This document shows, in pieces, positions 1 to 6,447 of a stretch of DNA of 7,776 nucleotides. This DNA comes from Savagea sp. GTDB taxonomy: Bacteria > Bacillota > Bacilli > Bacillales_A > Planococcaceae. The stretch spans positions 1 through 7,776 of the forward strand of contig JASLHQ010000036.1 of NCBI GenBank assembly GCA_030152265.1, in the 5' to 3' direction. A model generated the notes under the pieces. It was not told the DNA's origin. It saw only the letters and a list, made by a program, of their open reading frames with translations, and did no database searches. A program made the position numbers and the translations under genes. Each line of letters opens with the position of its first letter. Position 1 is the stretch's first letter.

Positions 1-1335
1 ATGGACTTAAAACAATTAGATAAACAATACGTATGGCATCCGTTTACACAAATGAAACAATACATTGAATCAGATCCCCTCGTCATCGAGCGAGGAGAGG
101 GATCGTATTTAATCGATACGGAAGGCAATCGGTACTTAGACGGCTACGCTTCACTTTGGGTGAACGTGCACGGACATAACGATGCGGCGATGAATGAAGC
201 GATTATCGACCAACTCGGAAAAATCGCACATTCTACGTTACTCGGTGCAGGGAATGTCCCGTCAATTTTACTGGCGGAACAATTAGCGAAACGATTACCT
301 GGAAACTTAAATAAAACATTTTATTCAGATACGGGATCGGCAGCGATTGAAATCGCGCTTAAAATGGCGTATCAATATTGGAAAAATAAAGACGGCGAAC
401 GCTACAAAGACCGCAACTTATTTTTATCATTGAAAGAAGCGTATCACGGAGATACGATCGGCTCGATTAGTGTAGGAGGCGTCGATTTATTCCATAGCGT
501 TTTTGAACCGCTTCTCTTTAAAAGTTTAAAAGTGAATACACCGCATACGTATCGAATGGATGTGGAATCCGAAGAAGAAGCGCGTGACCGTGTACTTGAT
601 GAAATTGAACGGGTAATGGAACGCCATCACGAACAAATCGCAGCATTCATTTTAGAACCACTCATGCAAGCAGCGGCAGGGATGTTGCGTCATCCAGACG
701 GATTTTTAAAAGGCATCGAACGACTTTGTCGCAAATACGATATTTTATTGATCGTCGATGAAGTAGCGGTCGGCTTTGGTCGTACCGGAACGCTCTTTGC
801 AATTGAAAAAGAAGATGTCACCCCGGATATTATTTGTCTCGGTAAAGGGTTAACAGGTGGCTACGTACCGCTCGCGGCGACGGTAGCGACGGATGAGATT
901 TACAATATGTTTTTAGGAGACGGATACAGCGATCAAACGTTTTTACACGGTCATACGTATACCGGGAATCAAGTGACGTGTCGCGCGGCACTGCGCAATT
1001 TGGAGCTGTTTGACGAGCGTCAAATTATCGCACACGTACAATCGAGTATCGAGTACATTGAGCCTTATTTAGACGCATTACGACAAATGGAAGAAGTCGG
1101 TGACGTGCGAGCGCAAGGGTTAATGATCGGGGTCGAACTCGTGTCAAACCAACAAGCGAAAACGCCACTCGATGCGGCACGTGTCGCACGCATTTTAGCG
1201 ATTTGTAAAGAAGAAGGACTCATCATCCGCAATCTCGGCTCTATTTTAACGATTGTTCCTGTGCTCATGATGTCCCATGATGAATTGAAACGACTGTTCA
1301 CCATTGTCATTCAAGCGATTCAACAGTCGAAATAA
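1..1335 (+). CDS. bioA: BioA, 7,8-diaminopelargonate aminotransferase (biotin synthesis)
   Basis: This 444-residue, PLP-dependent class III aminotransferase converts 7-keto-8-aminopelargonate (KAPA) to 7,8-diaminopelargonate in cytoplasmic biotin synthesis. Visible family marks are the N-terminal WHPFTQM (12-18), the GYASLWVNVHGH substrate-pocket segment (48-59), YHG (148-150), the cofactor aspartate in VDEV (D253), the Schiff-base lysine in GKGLTGGY (K282) and HGHTYTGNQ (316-324). Length and sequence resemble B. subtilis BioA (about 448 residues), which is known to use lysine rather than S-adenosylmethionine as amino donor, so the same may hold here. The ATG is the first base of the window, so its ribosome binding site and any upstream bio genes cannot be seen. 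The N-terminus aligns well with the family, so the start is probably right. No other biotin gene follows; a terminator does. Other class III aminotransferases are possible but less likely. Confidence 0.93.
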   Translation: MDLKQLDKQYVWHPFTQMKQYIESDPLVIERGEGSYLIDTEGNRYLDGYASLWVNVHGHNDAAMNEAIIDQLGKIAHSTLLGAGNVPSILLAEQLAKRLPGNLNKTFYSDTGSAAIEIALKMAYQYWKNKDGERYKDRNLFLSLKEAYHGDTIGSISVGGVDLFHSVFEPLLFKSLKVNTPHTYRMDVESEEEARDRVLDEIERVMERHHEQIAAFILEPLMQAAAGMLRHPDGFLKGIERLCRKYDILLIVDEVAVGFGRTGTLFAIEKEDVTPDIICLGKGLTGGYVPLAATVATDEIYNMFLGDGYSDQTFLHGHTYTGNQVTCRAALRNLELFDERQIIAHVQSSIEYIEPYLDALRQMEEVGDVRAQGLMIGVELVSNQQAKTPLDAARVARILAICKEEGLIIRNLGSILTIVPVLMMSHDELKRLFTIVIQAIQQSK

Positions 1336-1337
1336 TG

Positions 1338-1366
1338 AAAAGCGTGTCTAATTGACACGCTTTTTT
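1338..1366 (+). terminator. Intrinsic terminator after bioA
   Basis: A perfect GCGTGTC/GACACGC stem, extended by A-T pairs at its base, closes a five-base TAATT loop and is followed by six T. It begins two bases after the bioA stop codon. The A-run on its left side could let it act weakly on the other strand too, but no minus-strand gene reads into it. Confidence 0.9.
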
Positions 1367-1387
1367 GTACGTCTTTTCAACTATTTT

Positions 1388-1432
1388 GTTTCATTATAAG
1401 GAAAAAAGGGAATAAATAGTATATGCTATAAA
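1388..1432 (+). promoter_or_regulatory. Promoter region of the AI-2E family gene (sigma-A extended -10; possible sigma-B)
   Basis: Two overlapping candidates are visible. TGCTATAAA at 1424-1432 is an extended -10 element (TG at 1424-1425, TATAAA at 1427-1432) without a good -35 box. Upstream, GTTTCA (1388-1393), a 14-base spacer and GGGAAT (1408-1413) resemble the sigma-B consensus GTTTAA-N12-15-GGGWAW. Either would give a short leader before the ribosome binding site at 1451-1456. The intergenic position after a strong terminator requires some promoter here; which sigma factor uses it is inference. Confidence 0.45.
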
Positions 1433-1462
1433 TATATTAAAATAATGTAAAAGGAGATTGTT

Positions 1463-2578
1463 ATGGACACTACGACTCGCACTGAAAAGCAACGGACGTT
1501 CATTATACGTGTTGCTTATATTGCCATTATTTTAACGTTAATCGTGTTGTTTTTTAAATACGTATTTCCTGTTATTATGCCGTTCGTCATCGCCTTTTTA
1601 ATCGCAGCGACTTGTATGCCGATCGTTCGTTGGTTGACGAAAAAGACGCCACTTCACAATGTGAGAGTGTGGGCGCTCATCGTCATCTTCGCGCTCTATA
1701 CGTTAATCGGTAGCCTCATCACTTGGCTCGTTTTTAAAAGCTTAGGGTGGATAGGAGATGCGGTAAAACAAGCGCCTCATCTTTATTACGACAGCATTTT
1801 ACCCGCACTTGAAAAGGTGAAAGAGTGGAGTGAAGCGATATTTGCGCGCATTTCACCTGAATTATCATCGCAATATCGCTCGATGTTAAATGATGTTTTA
1901 AAATCGATTACGAATGCAATCATTTCATGGTCTGGAGATTTAGCTGGAATTATTACATCTTTCTCACTTTCTTTACCGAGCTTCTTCATTACCGTGTCAT
2001 TTGCTTTACTTGCGTCTGTTTTCATCATTTGGGACTTCGATCAATTAAAACAATTTTTCCTCGCTCAATTGCAACCGAAAACGATTACCTTCTTAAGTAA
2101 AGTAAAAAACAGTTTCGGTAAAAGTGTTTTCGATTATGTGAAAGCGTATATGATTATAGCTTCTATAACATTTATAGAACTTGCAGTCGGATTTTTAATT
2201 ATCGGATTACCGAACGCCATCGGAATTGCGGCTGGAATTGCCATTTTTGATATGATTCCGGTATTCGGTACAGGGGGGATTATGGTCCCTTGGATCATCA
2301 TCGCCTTCTTAAATGGAAACATTACATTAGGTATTCAACTCGCGGTCATTTACGGAGTGGTGACGCTCGTACGAAATGTGATGGAACCGAAAATCGTCGG
2401 AACAAAACTCGGTTTGAACACCGTTTTAGCGTTGTTCGTCATGTATGTCGGATTGAAAGTGTTCGGGTTTATCGGTATGATTTTCGCGCCGATTGTGACA
2501 GTTATGGTGATTAATTTCAATAAGACAGAAAATATGAATTGGTGGAAACCTGTTCCAGAAAAACAGCAAGAAAAATGA
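1463..2578 (+). CDS. AI-2E family (YtvI-like) polytopic membrane protein
   Basis: This 371-residue integral membrane protein belongs to the AI-2E/PerM transporter family (UPF0118). Hydrophobic segments lie at roughly 14-35, 36-56, 68-91, 160-190, 227-249, 251-283, 286-304 and 318-352. A soluble amphipathic stretch at about 95-150 separates the first three from the rest, the usual plan of the family. The signature FDMIPVFGTGGIMVPW (262-277) and the conserved MEPKIVG (307-313) are present. Length and motif fit the branch that includes B. subtilis YtvI, often labelled a sporulation protein, although members also occur in non-sporulating bacteria. Family members have been linked to autoinducer-2 or indole export and to Na+/H+ exchange, so the substrate cannot be named here. 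The ATG has AAGGAG at 1451-1456 with a six-base spacer. The gene stands alone between two terminators. Confidence 0.85.
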   Translation: MDTTTRTEKQRTFIIRVAYIAIILTLIVLFFKYVFPVIMPFVIAFLIAATCMPIVRWLTKKTPLHNVRVWALIVIFALYTLIGSLITWLVFKSLGWIGDAVKQAPHLYYDSILPALEKVKEWSEAIFARISPELSSQYRSMLNDVLKSITNAIISWSGDLAGIITSFSLSLPSFFITVSFALLASVFIIWDFDQLKQFFLAQLQPKTITFLSKVKNSFGKSVFDYVKAYMIIASITFIELAVGFLIIGLPNAIGIAAGIAIFDMIPVFGTGGIMVPWIIIAFLNGNITLGIQLAVIYGVVTLVRNVMEPKIVGTKLGLNTVLALFVMYVGLKVFGFIGMIFAPIVTVMVINFNKTENMNWWKPVPEKQQEK

Positions 2579-2587
2579 AATAAATGG

Positions 2588-2628
2588 AAAGTGTCAAAAG
2601 TGAATGTCTTTCATTTTTGACGCTTTTT
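2588..2628 (+). terminator. Intrinsic terminator after the AI-2E family gene
   Basis: A 17-bp stem (2588-2604 with 2610-2626, including two G-T wobble pairs) around a TGTCT loop runs into five T and a T-rich tract. It starts ten bases after the stop codon and isolates this gene from the riboflavin operon. Confidence 0.88.
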
Positions 2629-2732
2629 ATTTTCTTTATTTTTTTAAAAGTATTTTAAAGTATTGATATAGATAGACTAAATGATTTTATAAAATAATAA
2701 TTAATTATTTAAAAATAATAAAAGAAAAGACT
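2629..2732 (+). other. AT-rich non-coding stretch upstream of the rib promoter
   Basis: This stretch is almost wholly A and T and has no supportable reading frame. It holds two short perfect palindromes, ATTTTATAAAAT (2684-2695) and AATAATTAATTATT (2696-2709), followed by A-rich tracts just before the -35 box. It could act as an UP element for the rib promoter. Palindromes are common by chance in such AT-rich DNA, so no specific regulator is proposed. Confidence 0.4.
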
Positions 2733-2761
2733 TTGCATTTTTCAGAAAGCTGTGATACAGT
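2733..2761 (+). promoter_or_regulatory. Probable sigma-A promoter of the rib operon
   Basis: TTGCAT (2733-2738) and TACAGT (2756-2761) are separated by exactly 17 bases. A TG pair at 2753-2754 makes the second box an extended -10 element. Transcription would begin near 2768, about ten bases before the riboswitch P1 helix, where an FMN leader should start. The -10 hexamer matches only four of six positions, so the call rests on spacing, the extended element and location. Confidence 0.6.
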
Positions 2762-2776
2762 TTTTCACAAGATGTT

Positions 2777-2922
2777 TTTTCCTTCGGGGCAAGGTGCAAT
2801 TCCTTACCGACGGTGACTCGAACGAGCGTGTTCGACAGTCCGTGACCCGCAAGCATATCGCGAGCGGCTGAGCTGGTGAAATTCCAGCACCGACAGTTAA
2901 AGTCTGGATGGGAGAAGGAAAA
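2777..2922 (+). ncRNA. FMN riboswitch (RFN element)
   Basis: All conserved RFN blocks are present in order: CTTCGGGGCAAGGTG (2782-2796), ATTCC then ACCGACGGTGA, GTGACCCGC, the GCTGG-tgaaatt-CCAGC arm (2872-2888), CCGACAG (2890-2896) and AAGTCTGGATGGGAGAAGG (2900-2918). The P1 helix pairs TTTTCCTTC (2777-2785) with GAAGGAAAA (2914-2922). An optional variable hairpin (CGAAC/GTTCG, within about 2818-2836) is present. FMN binding is known to repress downstream riboflavin genes. I see no stand-alone terminator between the aptamer and ribD. Instead a hairpin (2943-2970) covers the first part of the ribD ribosome binding site, which points to control of translation. The mechanism is inference; the aptamer itself is clear. 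Confidence 0.96.
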
Positions 2923-2942
2923 TGTCGTGTTTTTTCAACATG

Positions 2943-2970
2943 CCTCTGTTCGTATATGACGTACAAGAGG
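2943..2970 (+). promoter_or_regulatory. Candidate Shine-Dalgarno-sequestering hairpin before ribD
   Basis: CCTCTGT (2943-2949) and CGT (2951-2953) face ACG (2959-2961), ACA (2963-2965) and GAGG (2967-2970). This gives ten base pairs around an ATATG loop, with one T-T mismatch and one bulged A. The GAGG is the left half of the ribD ribosome binding site GAGGAGG. A competing pairing, GCCTC (2942-2946) with GAGGC (2970-2974), would also hide the site. Either fits translational repression by FMN. I could not find a convincing anti-sequestor in the aptamer. Confidence 0.45.
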
Positions 2971-2981
2971 AGGCGATGCCA

Positions 2982-4073
2982 ATGACAGATTTGCACTATA
3001 TGCAGTTTGCATTACAGTTAGCGAAAGAGACGATCGGCCAAACGTCACCGAATCCTTCTGTTGGCGCAGTATGTGTCAAGCAGGGAGAAATTTTAGGAAT
3101 CGGGACGCATTTGAAAGCCGGTGATGCTCATGCGGAAGTCCATGCTTTACAAATGGCAGGAGACCGAGCGCAAGGAGCAGATTTATACGTCACGTTAGAG
3201 CCGTGTTCCCATACGGGACGCACAGGAGCTTGTAGCGATGCGATTATTCGAAGCGGAATCCGCCGCGTCATCGTGGCGACGGTAGATCCGAACGAACGAG
3301 TCGCAGGGCGCGGAATTGAGAAGTTGCGCGCAGCTGGTATAGAAGTGGACGTTGGTTTATGCGAACGAGAAGCAAACATGTTGAATCGACCATTTTTTCA
3401 TTACATACAAACAGGAATGCCTTATACGACATTGAAAGCAGCCATCACCCTCGATGGTCGACTCGCCACATCCCGTGGCGACAGCAAATGGATCACATCT
3501 GCGGAAGCGCGTCACCACGTGCATGAACTCCGCCACCAATACGATGCGATTCTCGTCGGAAGCGGCACTGTTTTAGATGATAACCCATTTTTAACCACCC
3601 GATTACCCCAAGGTGGAAAACATCCCATACGAATTATTTTAGATCGGCGACTTCAAACGCCAATCGATGCAAATGTTGTGACCGATGGAGCGGTACAAAC
3701 GATCATATTTACGACGAGCGACCGAAATGTTGCGTATCCTTCTCATTTCGTACGAGTCGAACGCATTGACCCGTCACGTCCTTTTTTGCGCACCGTTTTA
3801 AAAAAATTAGGTGAAGAAGGCATTATGACGCTATTTGTCGAAGGTGGTCCGTCCATTCATGCGAGTATGATTGAAGAACGATTAGCGCAAGATGCGTACG
3901 TTTTCATCGCGCCAAAATTGATCGGAAACGGGCCGAGTTTATTTACGTCGGACCGTGCAGAAATGAATGACAGTACGAAGCTCCAATTTGAACGAGTGAC
4001 ACAAGTCGGTCCTGATATTTTAGCGTATGCTCAATTCGAAAAGGAGGACGATTCATGTTCACAGGAATTATAG
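2982..4073 (+). CDS. ribD: RibD, bifunctional deaminase/reductase of riboflavin synthesis
   Basis: This 363-residue protein deaminates and then reduces the pyrimidine intermediate made by GTP cyclohydrolase II. The N-terminal zinc deaminase domain (1-145) has TSPNPSVGAV (21-30), HAE (H50, E52) and the zinc cysteines C75 and C84 in PCSHTGRTGAC. The C-terminal NADPH reductase domain (147-363) has LKAAITLDGRLA, SKWITS, GTVLDDNPFLTTR and a later FVEGGPS. Three in-frame ATGs exist. The one at 2982 is chosen because AGGAGG (2968-2973) sits eight bases upstream and the protein then matches the family N-terminus. The ATG at 2976 is only two bases from that site, and 2922 lies in the riboswitch P1 helix. 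It is the first gene of the rib operon (B. subtilis ribG) and overlaps ribE by 19 bases. Confidence 0.95.
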   Translation: MTDLHYMQFALQLAKETIGQTSPNPSVGAVCVKQGEILGIGTHLKAGDAHAEVHALQMAGDRAQGADLYVTLEPCSHTGRTGACSDAIIRSGIRRVIVATVDPNERVAGRGIEKLRAAGIEVDVGLCEREANMLNRPFFHYIQTGMPYTTLKAAITLDGRLATSRGDSKWITSAEARHHVHELRHQYDAILVGSGTVLDDNPFLTTRLPQGGKHPIRIILDRRLQTPIDANVVTDGAVQTIIFTTSDRNVAYPSHFVRVERIDPSRPFLRTVLKKLGEEGIMTLFVEGGPSIHASMIEERLAQDAYVFIAPKLIGNGPSLFTSDRAEMNDSTKLQFERVTQVGPDILAYAQFEKEDDSCSQEL

Positions 4074-4705
4074 AAGAAATCGGTGCCATTCGTGCGATTC
4101 AACCTTCTTCTGCCGGCATGAAATTAACGATTACTGGAGAAAAAGTGTTACGAGATGCAAAAATTGGTGATAGCATCGCCGTAAACGGTGTTTGTTTAAC
4201 GGTGGAAACGCTCGGAGCGAACACATTTACCGCAGACGTTATGCATGAAACGATGAAAGCGACTACATTAGGCTCACTCAGCACGCAAAGTGCGGTCAAT
4301 TTAGAGCGAGCGCTCGCTGCGGGAGACCGATTTGGCGGTCATTTCGTGTCGGGGCATGTCGATACAGTCGGTCAGATCGTGAAGACGCGTCGTAAAGATA
4401 ATGCGCGTTACGTCGAAATTGATATTCCAGAACCGTTTCGCCGTTACCTCATTCAAAAAGGCTCAGTAGCGGTAGACGGGACGTCACTCACTTTATTTGG
4501 TGTGACGGAGCGAGGATTTATCATTTCACTCATCCCGACGACTGAACGCGATACGGTATTAGGCGCGAAAGATGTCGGCGATACGGTAAATATCGAGTGT
4601 GATATGTTTGCGAAATATATCGACGAACTGTTGACAGCGAGAGAACAAACGACTCAATCGAGCGGTGTGACGATGGACGTATTAATGCAAAATGGATTTG
4701 TATAG
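4055..4705 (+). CDS. ribE: RibE, riboflavin synthase alpha subunit
   Basis: This 216-residue enzyme dismutates two molecules of 6,7-dimethyl-8-ribityllumazine into riboflavin and the pyrimidine that RibH reuses. It shows the internal duplication of the family. The first lumazine-binding barrel (1-97) opens with MFTGIIEEIG and carries SIAVNGVCLTV (40-50). The second (98-195) carries GHFVSGHVD (95-103), SVAVDGTSLT (137-146) and NIECDMFAKYI (179-189). A short polar tail follows. The start has AAGGAGG (4041-4047) seven bases upstream, inside ribD, and the first 19 bases of the gene overlap the ribD end in another frame, which suggests translational coupling. It corresponds to B. subtilis ribB; length is normal for the family. 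Confidence 0.96.
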   Translation: MFTGIIEEIGAIRAIQPSSAGMKLTITGEKVLRDAKIGDSIAVNGVCLTVETLGANTFTADVMHETMKATTLGSLSTQSAVNLERALAAGDRFGGHFVSGHVDTVGQIVKTRRKDNARYVEIDIPEPFRRYLIQKGSVAVDGTSLTLFGVTERGFIISLIPTTERDTVLGAKDVGDTVNIECDMFAKYIDELLTAREQTTQSSGVTMDVLMQNGFV

Positions 4706-4715
4706 GAGGGGTTTT

Positions 4716-5909
4716 ATGTTTGCGACAATTGAACGAGCGATAGAAGAGTTGAAGCGTGGTAAAGCGATTATCGTCGTCGATGATGAAGATCGTGAAAATG
4801 AAGGGGATTTCGTATCATTAGCTGAATTTACAGATGGCGCCATGGTGAACTTTATGGCGACAGAAGGACGCGGGCTTATTTGTGTGCCGATGACAGAAGA
4901 ACGAGCGGAAGCATTAGAATTTAATCCGATGGTGACGAACAATAGTGACCCGTACGGAACAGCGTTTACGGTGAGTGTCGACCACGAAAGTTGTCATACG
5001 GGCATTTCAGCTTTTGAACGGGCGACGACGATCGAACGACTGCTTGCGAAAGATGCTCGACCTGAAGAATTTAAGCGACCGGGGCATATTTTTCCGCTCA
5101 TTGCCAAACGTGGCGGCGTGTTGAAACGTGCGGGCCATACGGAAGCGGCAGTCGATTTTGCGAAATTGGCGGGCAGTGAGCCAGTCGGTGTTATTTGTGA
5201 AATTATGAATGAAGACGGCACGATGGCACGACTTCCAGACTTAGAGAAAATTGCGGAGCGACTTGATCTCGTCATCGTTTCGATCGAGCAATTAATCGAG
5301 TACCGTCGACATGAAGAACGACTGATCGAACGGATTGTCGAGACGAAAATGCCGACCGATTACGGAGAGTTTCGTGCGGTGACATACGTGGAGAAACTGA
5401 CGAATCAAGAACATATCGCATTCGTTAAAGGAGACGTAGCGGGGAAAGAAGACGTGCTCGTACGCGTCCATTCGGAATGTTTAACGGGAGACGTGTTCGG
5501 TTCGAGACGTTGTGACTGCGGTCCGCAACTCGATGCAGCGATGCGTCAAATTGAAGCGGCCGGAGAAGGTGTTTTACTTTATATGCGCCAAGAAGGGCGA
5601 GGCATTGGACTCGTCAATAAAATGCGCGCTTACAAACTGCAAGAAGAAGGGCTCGATACGGTCGAAGCGAACGTTGCGCTCGGATTTCCAGACGACTTGC
5701 GCGACTACGGCATCGGTGCTCAAATTTTAGCGGATCTCGGATTGCGTACTTTGCACTTGTTGACGAACAACCCACGTAAAATTGCAGGGCTTGAAGGACA
5801 TGGCTTACAAGTGACGAAACGTGTCGCATTAGAACTGCCGTTAAAAGAAGAAAACGCAAAATATATGGAAACGAAAAAACAAAAATTAGAACATATTTTA
5901 ACAAACTAG
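4716..5909 (+). CDS. ribBA: RibBA, DHBP synthase / GTP cyclohydrolase II fusion
   Basis: This 397-residue bifunctional enzyme makes both riboflavin precursors. The N-terminal half (1-203) turns ribulose 5-phosphate into 3,4-dihydroxy-2-butanone 4-phosphate, with the acidic loop VDDEDRENEGDF (21-32), GLICVPM (53-59), HTGISAFERATTI (94-106) and RPGHIFPL (121-128). The C-terminal half (206-397) opens GTP, with zinc cysteines C255, C266 and C268 in the C-x10-C-x-C pattern, RQEGRGIGL (291-299) and LTNNPRKI (349-356). All expected key residues appear present, so both activities are likely. The ATG at 4716 is preferred over an in-frame ATG at 4692 because AGGAGG (4704-4709) lies six bases before it and overlaps the ribE stop. 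The gap after ribE is ten bases. The counterpart is B. subtilis ribA. Confidence 0.96.
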   Translation: MFATIERAIEELKRGKAIIVVDDEDRENEGDFVSLAEFTDGAMVNFMATEGRGLICVPMTEERAEALEFNPMVTNNSDPYGTAFTVSVDHESCHTGISAFERATTIERLLAKDARPEEFKRPGHIFPLIAKRGGVLKRAGHTEAAVDFAKLAGSEPVGVICEIMNEDGTMARLPDLEKIAERLDLVIVSIEQLIEYRRHEERLIERIVETKMPTDYGEFRAVTYVEKLTNQEHIAFVKGDVAGKEDVLVRVHSECLTGDVFGSRRCDCGPQLDAAMRQIEAAGEGVLLYMRQEGRGIGLVNKMRAYKLQEEGLDTVEANVALGFPDDLRDYGIGAQILADLGLRTLHLLTNNPRKIAGLEGHGLQVTKRVALELPLKEENAKYMETKKQKLEHILTN

Positions 5910-5921
5910 GAGGAAATGAAT

Positions 5922-6380
5922 ATGGTATACGAAGGATCACTCGTTGGAACAGGATTAAAAGTAGGAATTGTTGTCGGAAGATTCAATGAATTCATCACGA
6001 GCAAATTGTTAAGTGGGGCGGAAGATGCGCTCTACCGTCACGGCGTCGAAAAAGAAGACGTAGACGTCGCTTGGGTACCTGGCGCATTTGAAATTCCGAT
6101 CGTGGCGAAAAAAATGGCAGAAAGCGGAAAGTACGATGCGGTCGTCACATTAGGTACGGTCATTCGCGGAGCGACGACGCATTACGATTACGTTTGTAAC
6201 GAAGTAGCGAAAGGCGTCTCACACGTCAATATGGAAACAGGCGTGCCGACGATTTTCGGTGTCGTCACGACAGAAACGATCGAACAGGCGATTGAACGCG
6301 CAGGAACGAAAGCAGGAAACAAAGGATGGGATTCGGCAATCGCTGCGATTGAAATGGCGAATATTCTTCGCAAACTGTAA
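5922..6380 (+). CDS. ribH: RibH, 6,7-dimethyl-8-ribityllumazine synthase
   Basis: This 152-residue enzyme condenses the RibD-derived pyrimidine with DHBP to give lumazine. In the Bacillus type, 60 subunits form an icosahedral shell around RibE. The family blocks are GIVVGRFNEFIT (15-26), WVPGAFEIP (51-59), TLGTVIRGATTHYDYVCNE (77-94 and on, with catalytic H87, the counterpart of B. subtilis His88), GVPTIFGVVTTE (107-118) and ERAGTKAGNKG (125-135). Two starts are in frame: 5916 is only two bases from AGGAGG (5908-5913), while 5922 is eight bases away and is preferred. The gap after ribBA is 12 bases. It is the last rib gene. No terminator hairpin follows, so transcripts may continue into the peroxidase gene. 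Confidence 0.95.
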   Translation: MVYEGSLVGTGLKVGIVVGRFNEFITSKLLSGAEDALYRHGVEKEDVDVAWVPGAFEIPIVAKKMAESGKYDAVVTLGTVIRGATTHYDYVCNEVAKGVSHVNMETGVPTIFGVVTTETIEQAIERAGTKAGNKGWDSAIAAIEMANILRKL

Positions 6381-6390
6381 GCACCGTCAT

Positions 6391-6415
6391 GTCTAAAATT
6401 TGAAAAAACGGGTAC
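6391..6415 (+). promoter_or_regulatory. Candidate sigma-B promoter before the peroxidase gene
   Basis: GTCTAA (6391-6396), a 13-base spacer and GGGTAC (6410-6415) differ from the sigma-B consensus GTTTAA-N13-GGGTAT at one position in each box. No comparable sigma-A pair with 16-18-base spacing is visible. The start of transcription would fall about 25-30 bases ahead of the ATG at 6448. A general-stress promoter is biologically sensible for a peroxide-detoxifying enzyme. Confidence 0.6.
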
Positions 6416-6447
6416 ACTAGAAGTAACGTAAAGGAAGGATGATAGAC

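Noticed and set aside
2920..2981. Conventional FMN-dependent terminator between the aptamer and ribD
   Set aside because: No self-contained stem followed by a T run lies after the aptamer; the only T run (2930-2935) pairs its stem with aptamer bases, reported separately as a finding.
2742..2996. 84-codon open frame on the minus strand across the riboswitch
   Set aside because: It lies antisense to the highly conserved FMN aptamer, has no family resemblance, and is explained by the RNA structure and ribD leader.
4692..4715. Upstream in-frame ATG for ribBA
   Set aside because: It would overlap the ribE end without a ribosome binding site at proper distance; the ATG at 4716 has AGGAGG six bases upstream and gives the family N-terminus.
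4994..5275. 93-codon open frame on the minus strand inside ribBA
   Set aside because: Antisense shadow of the DHBP synthase domain, with Ser/Arg-rich noise composition.
5614..5940. 108-codon open frame on the minus strand over the ribBA end and ribH start
   Set aside because: It overlaps conserved GTP cyclohydrolase II motifs on the other strand and has no sensible start context or domain.
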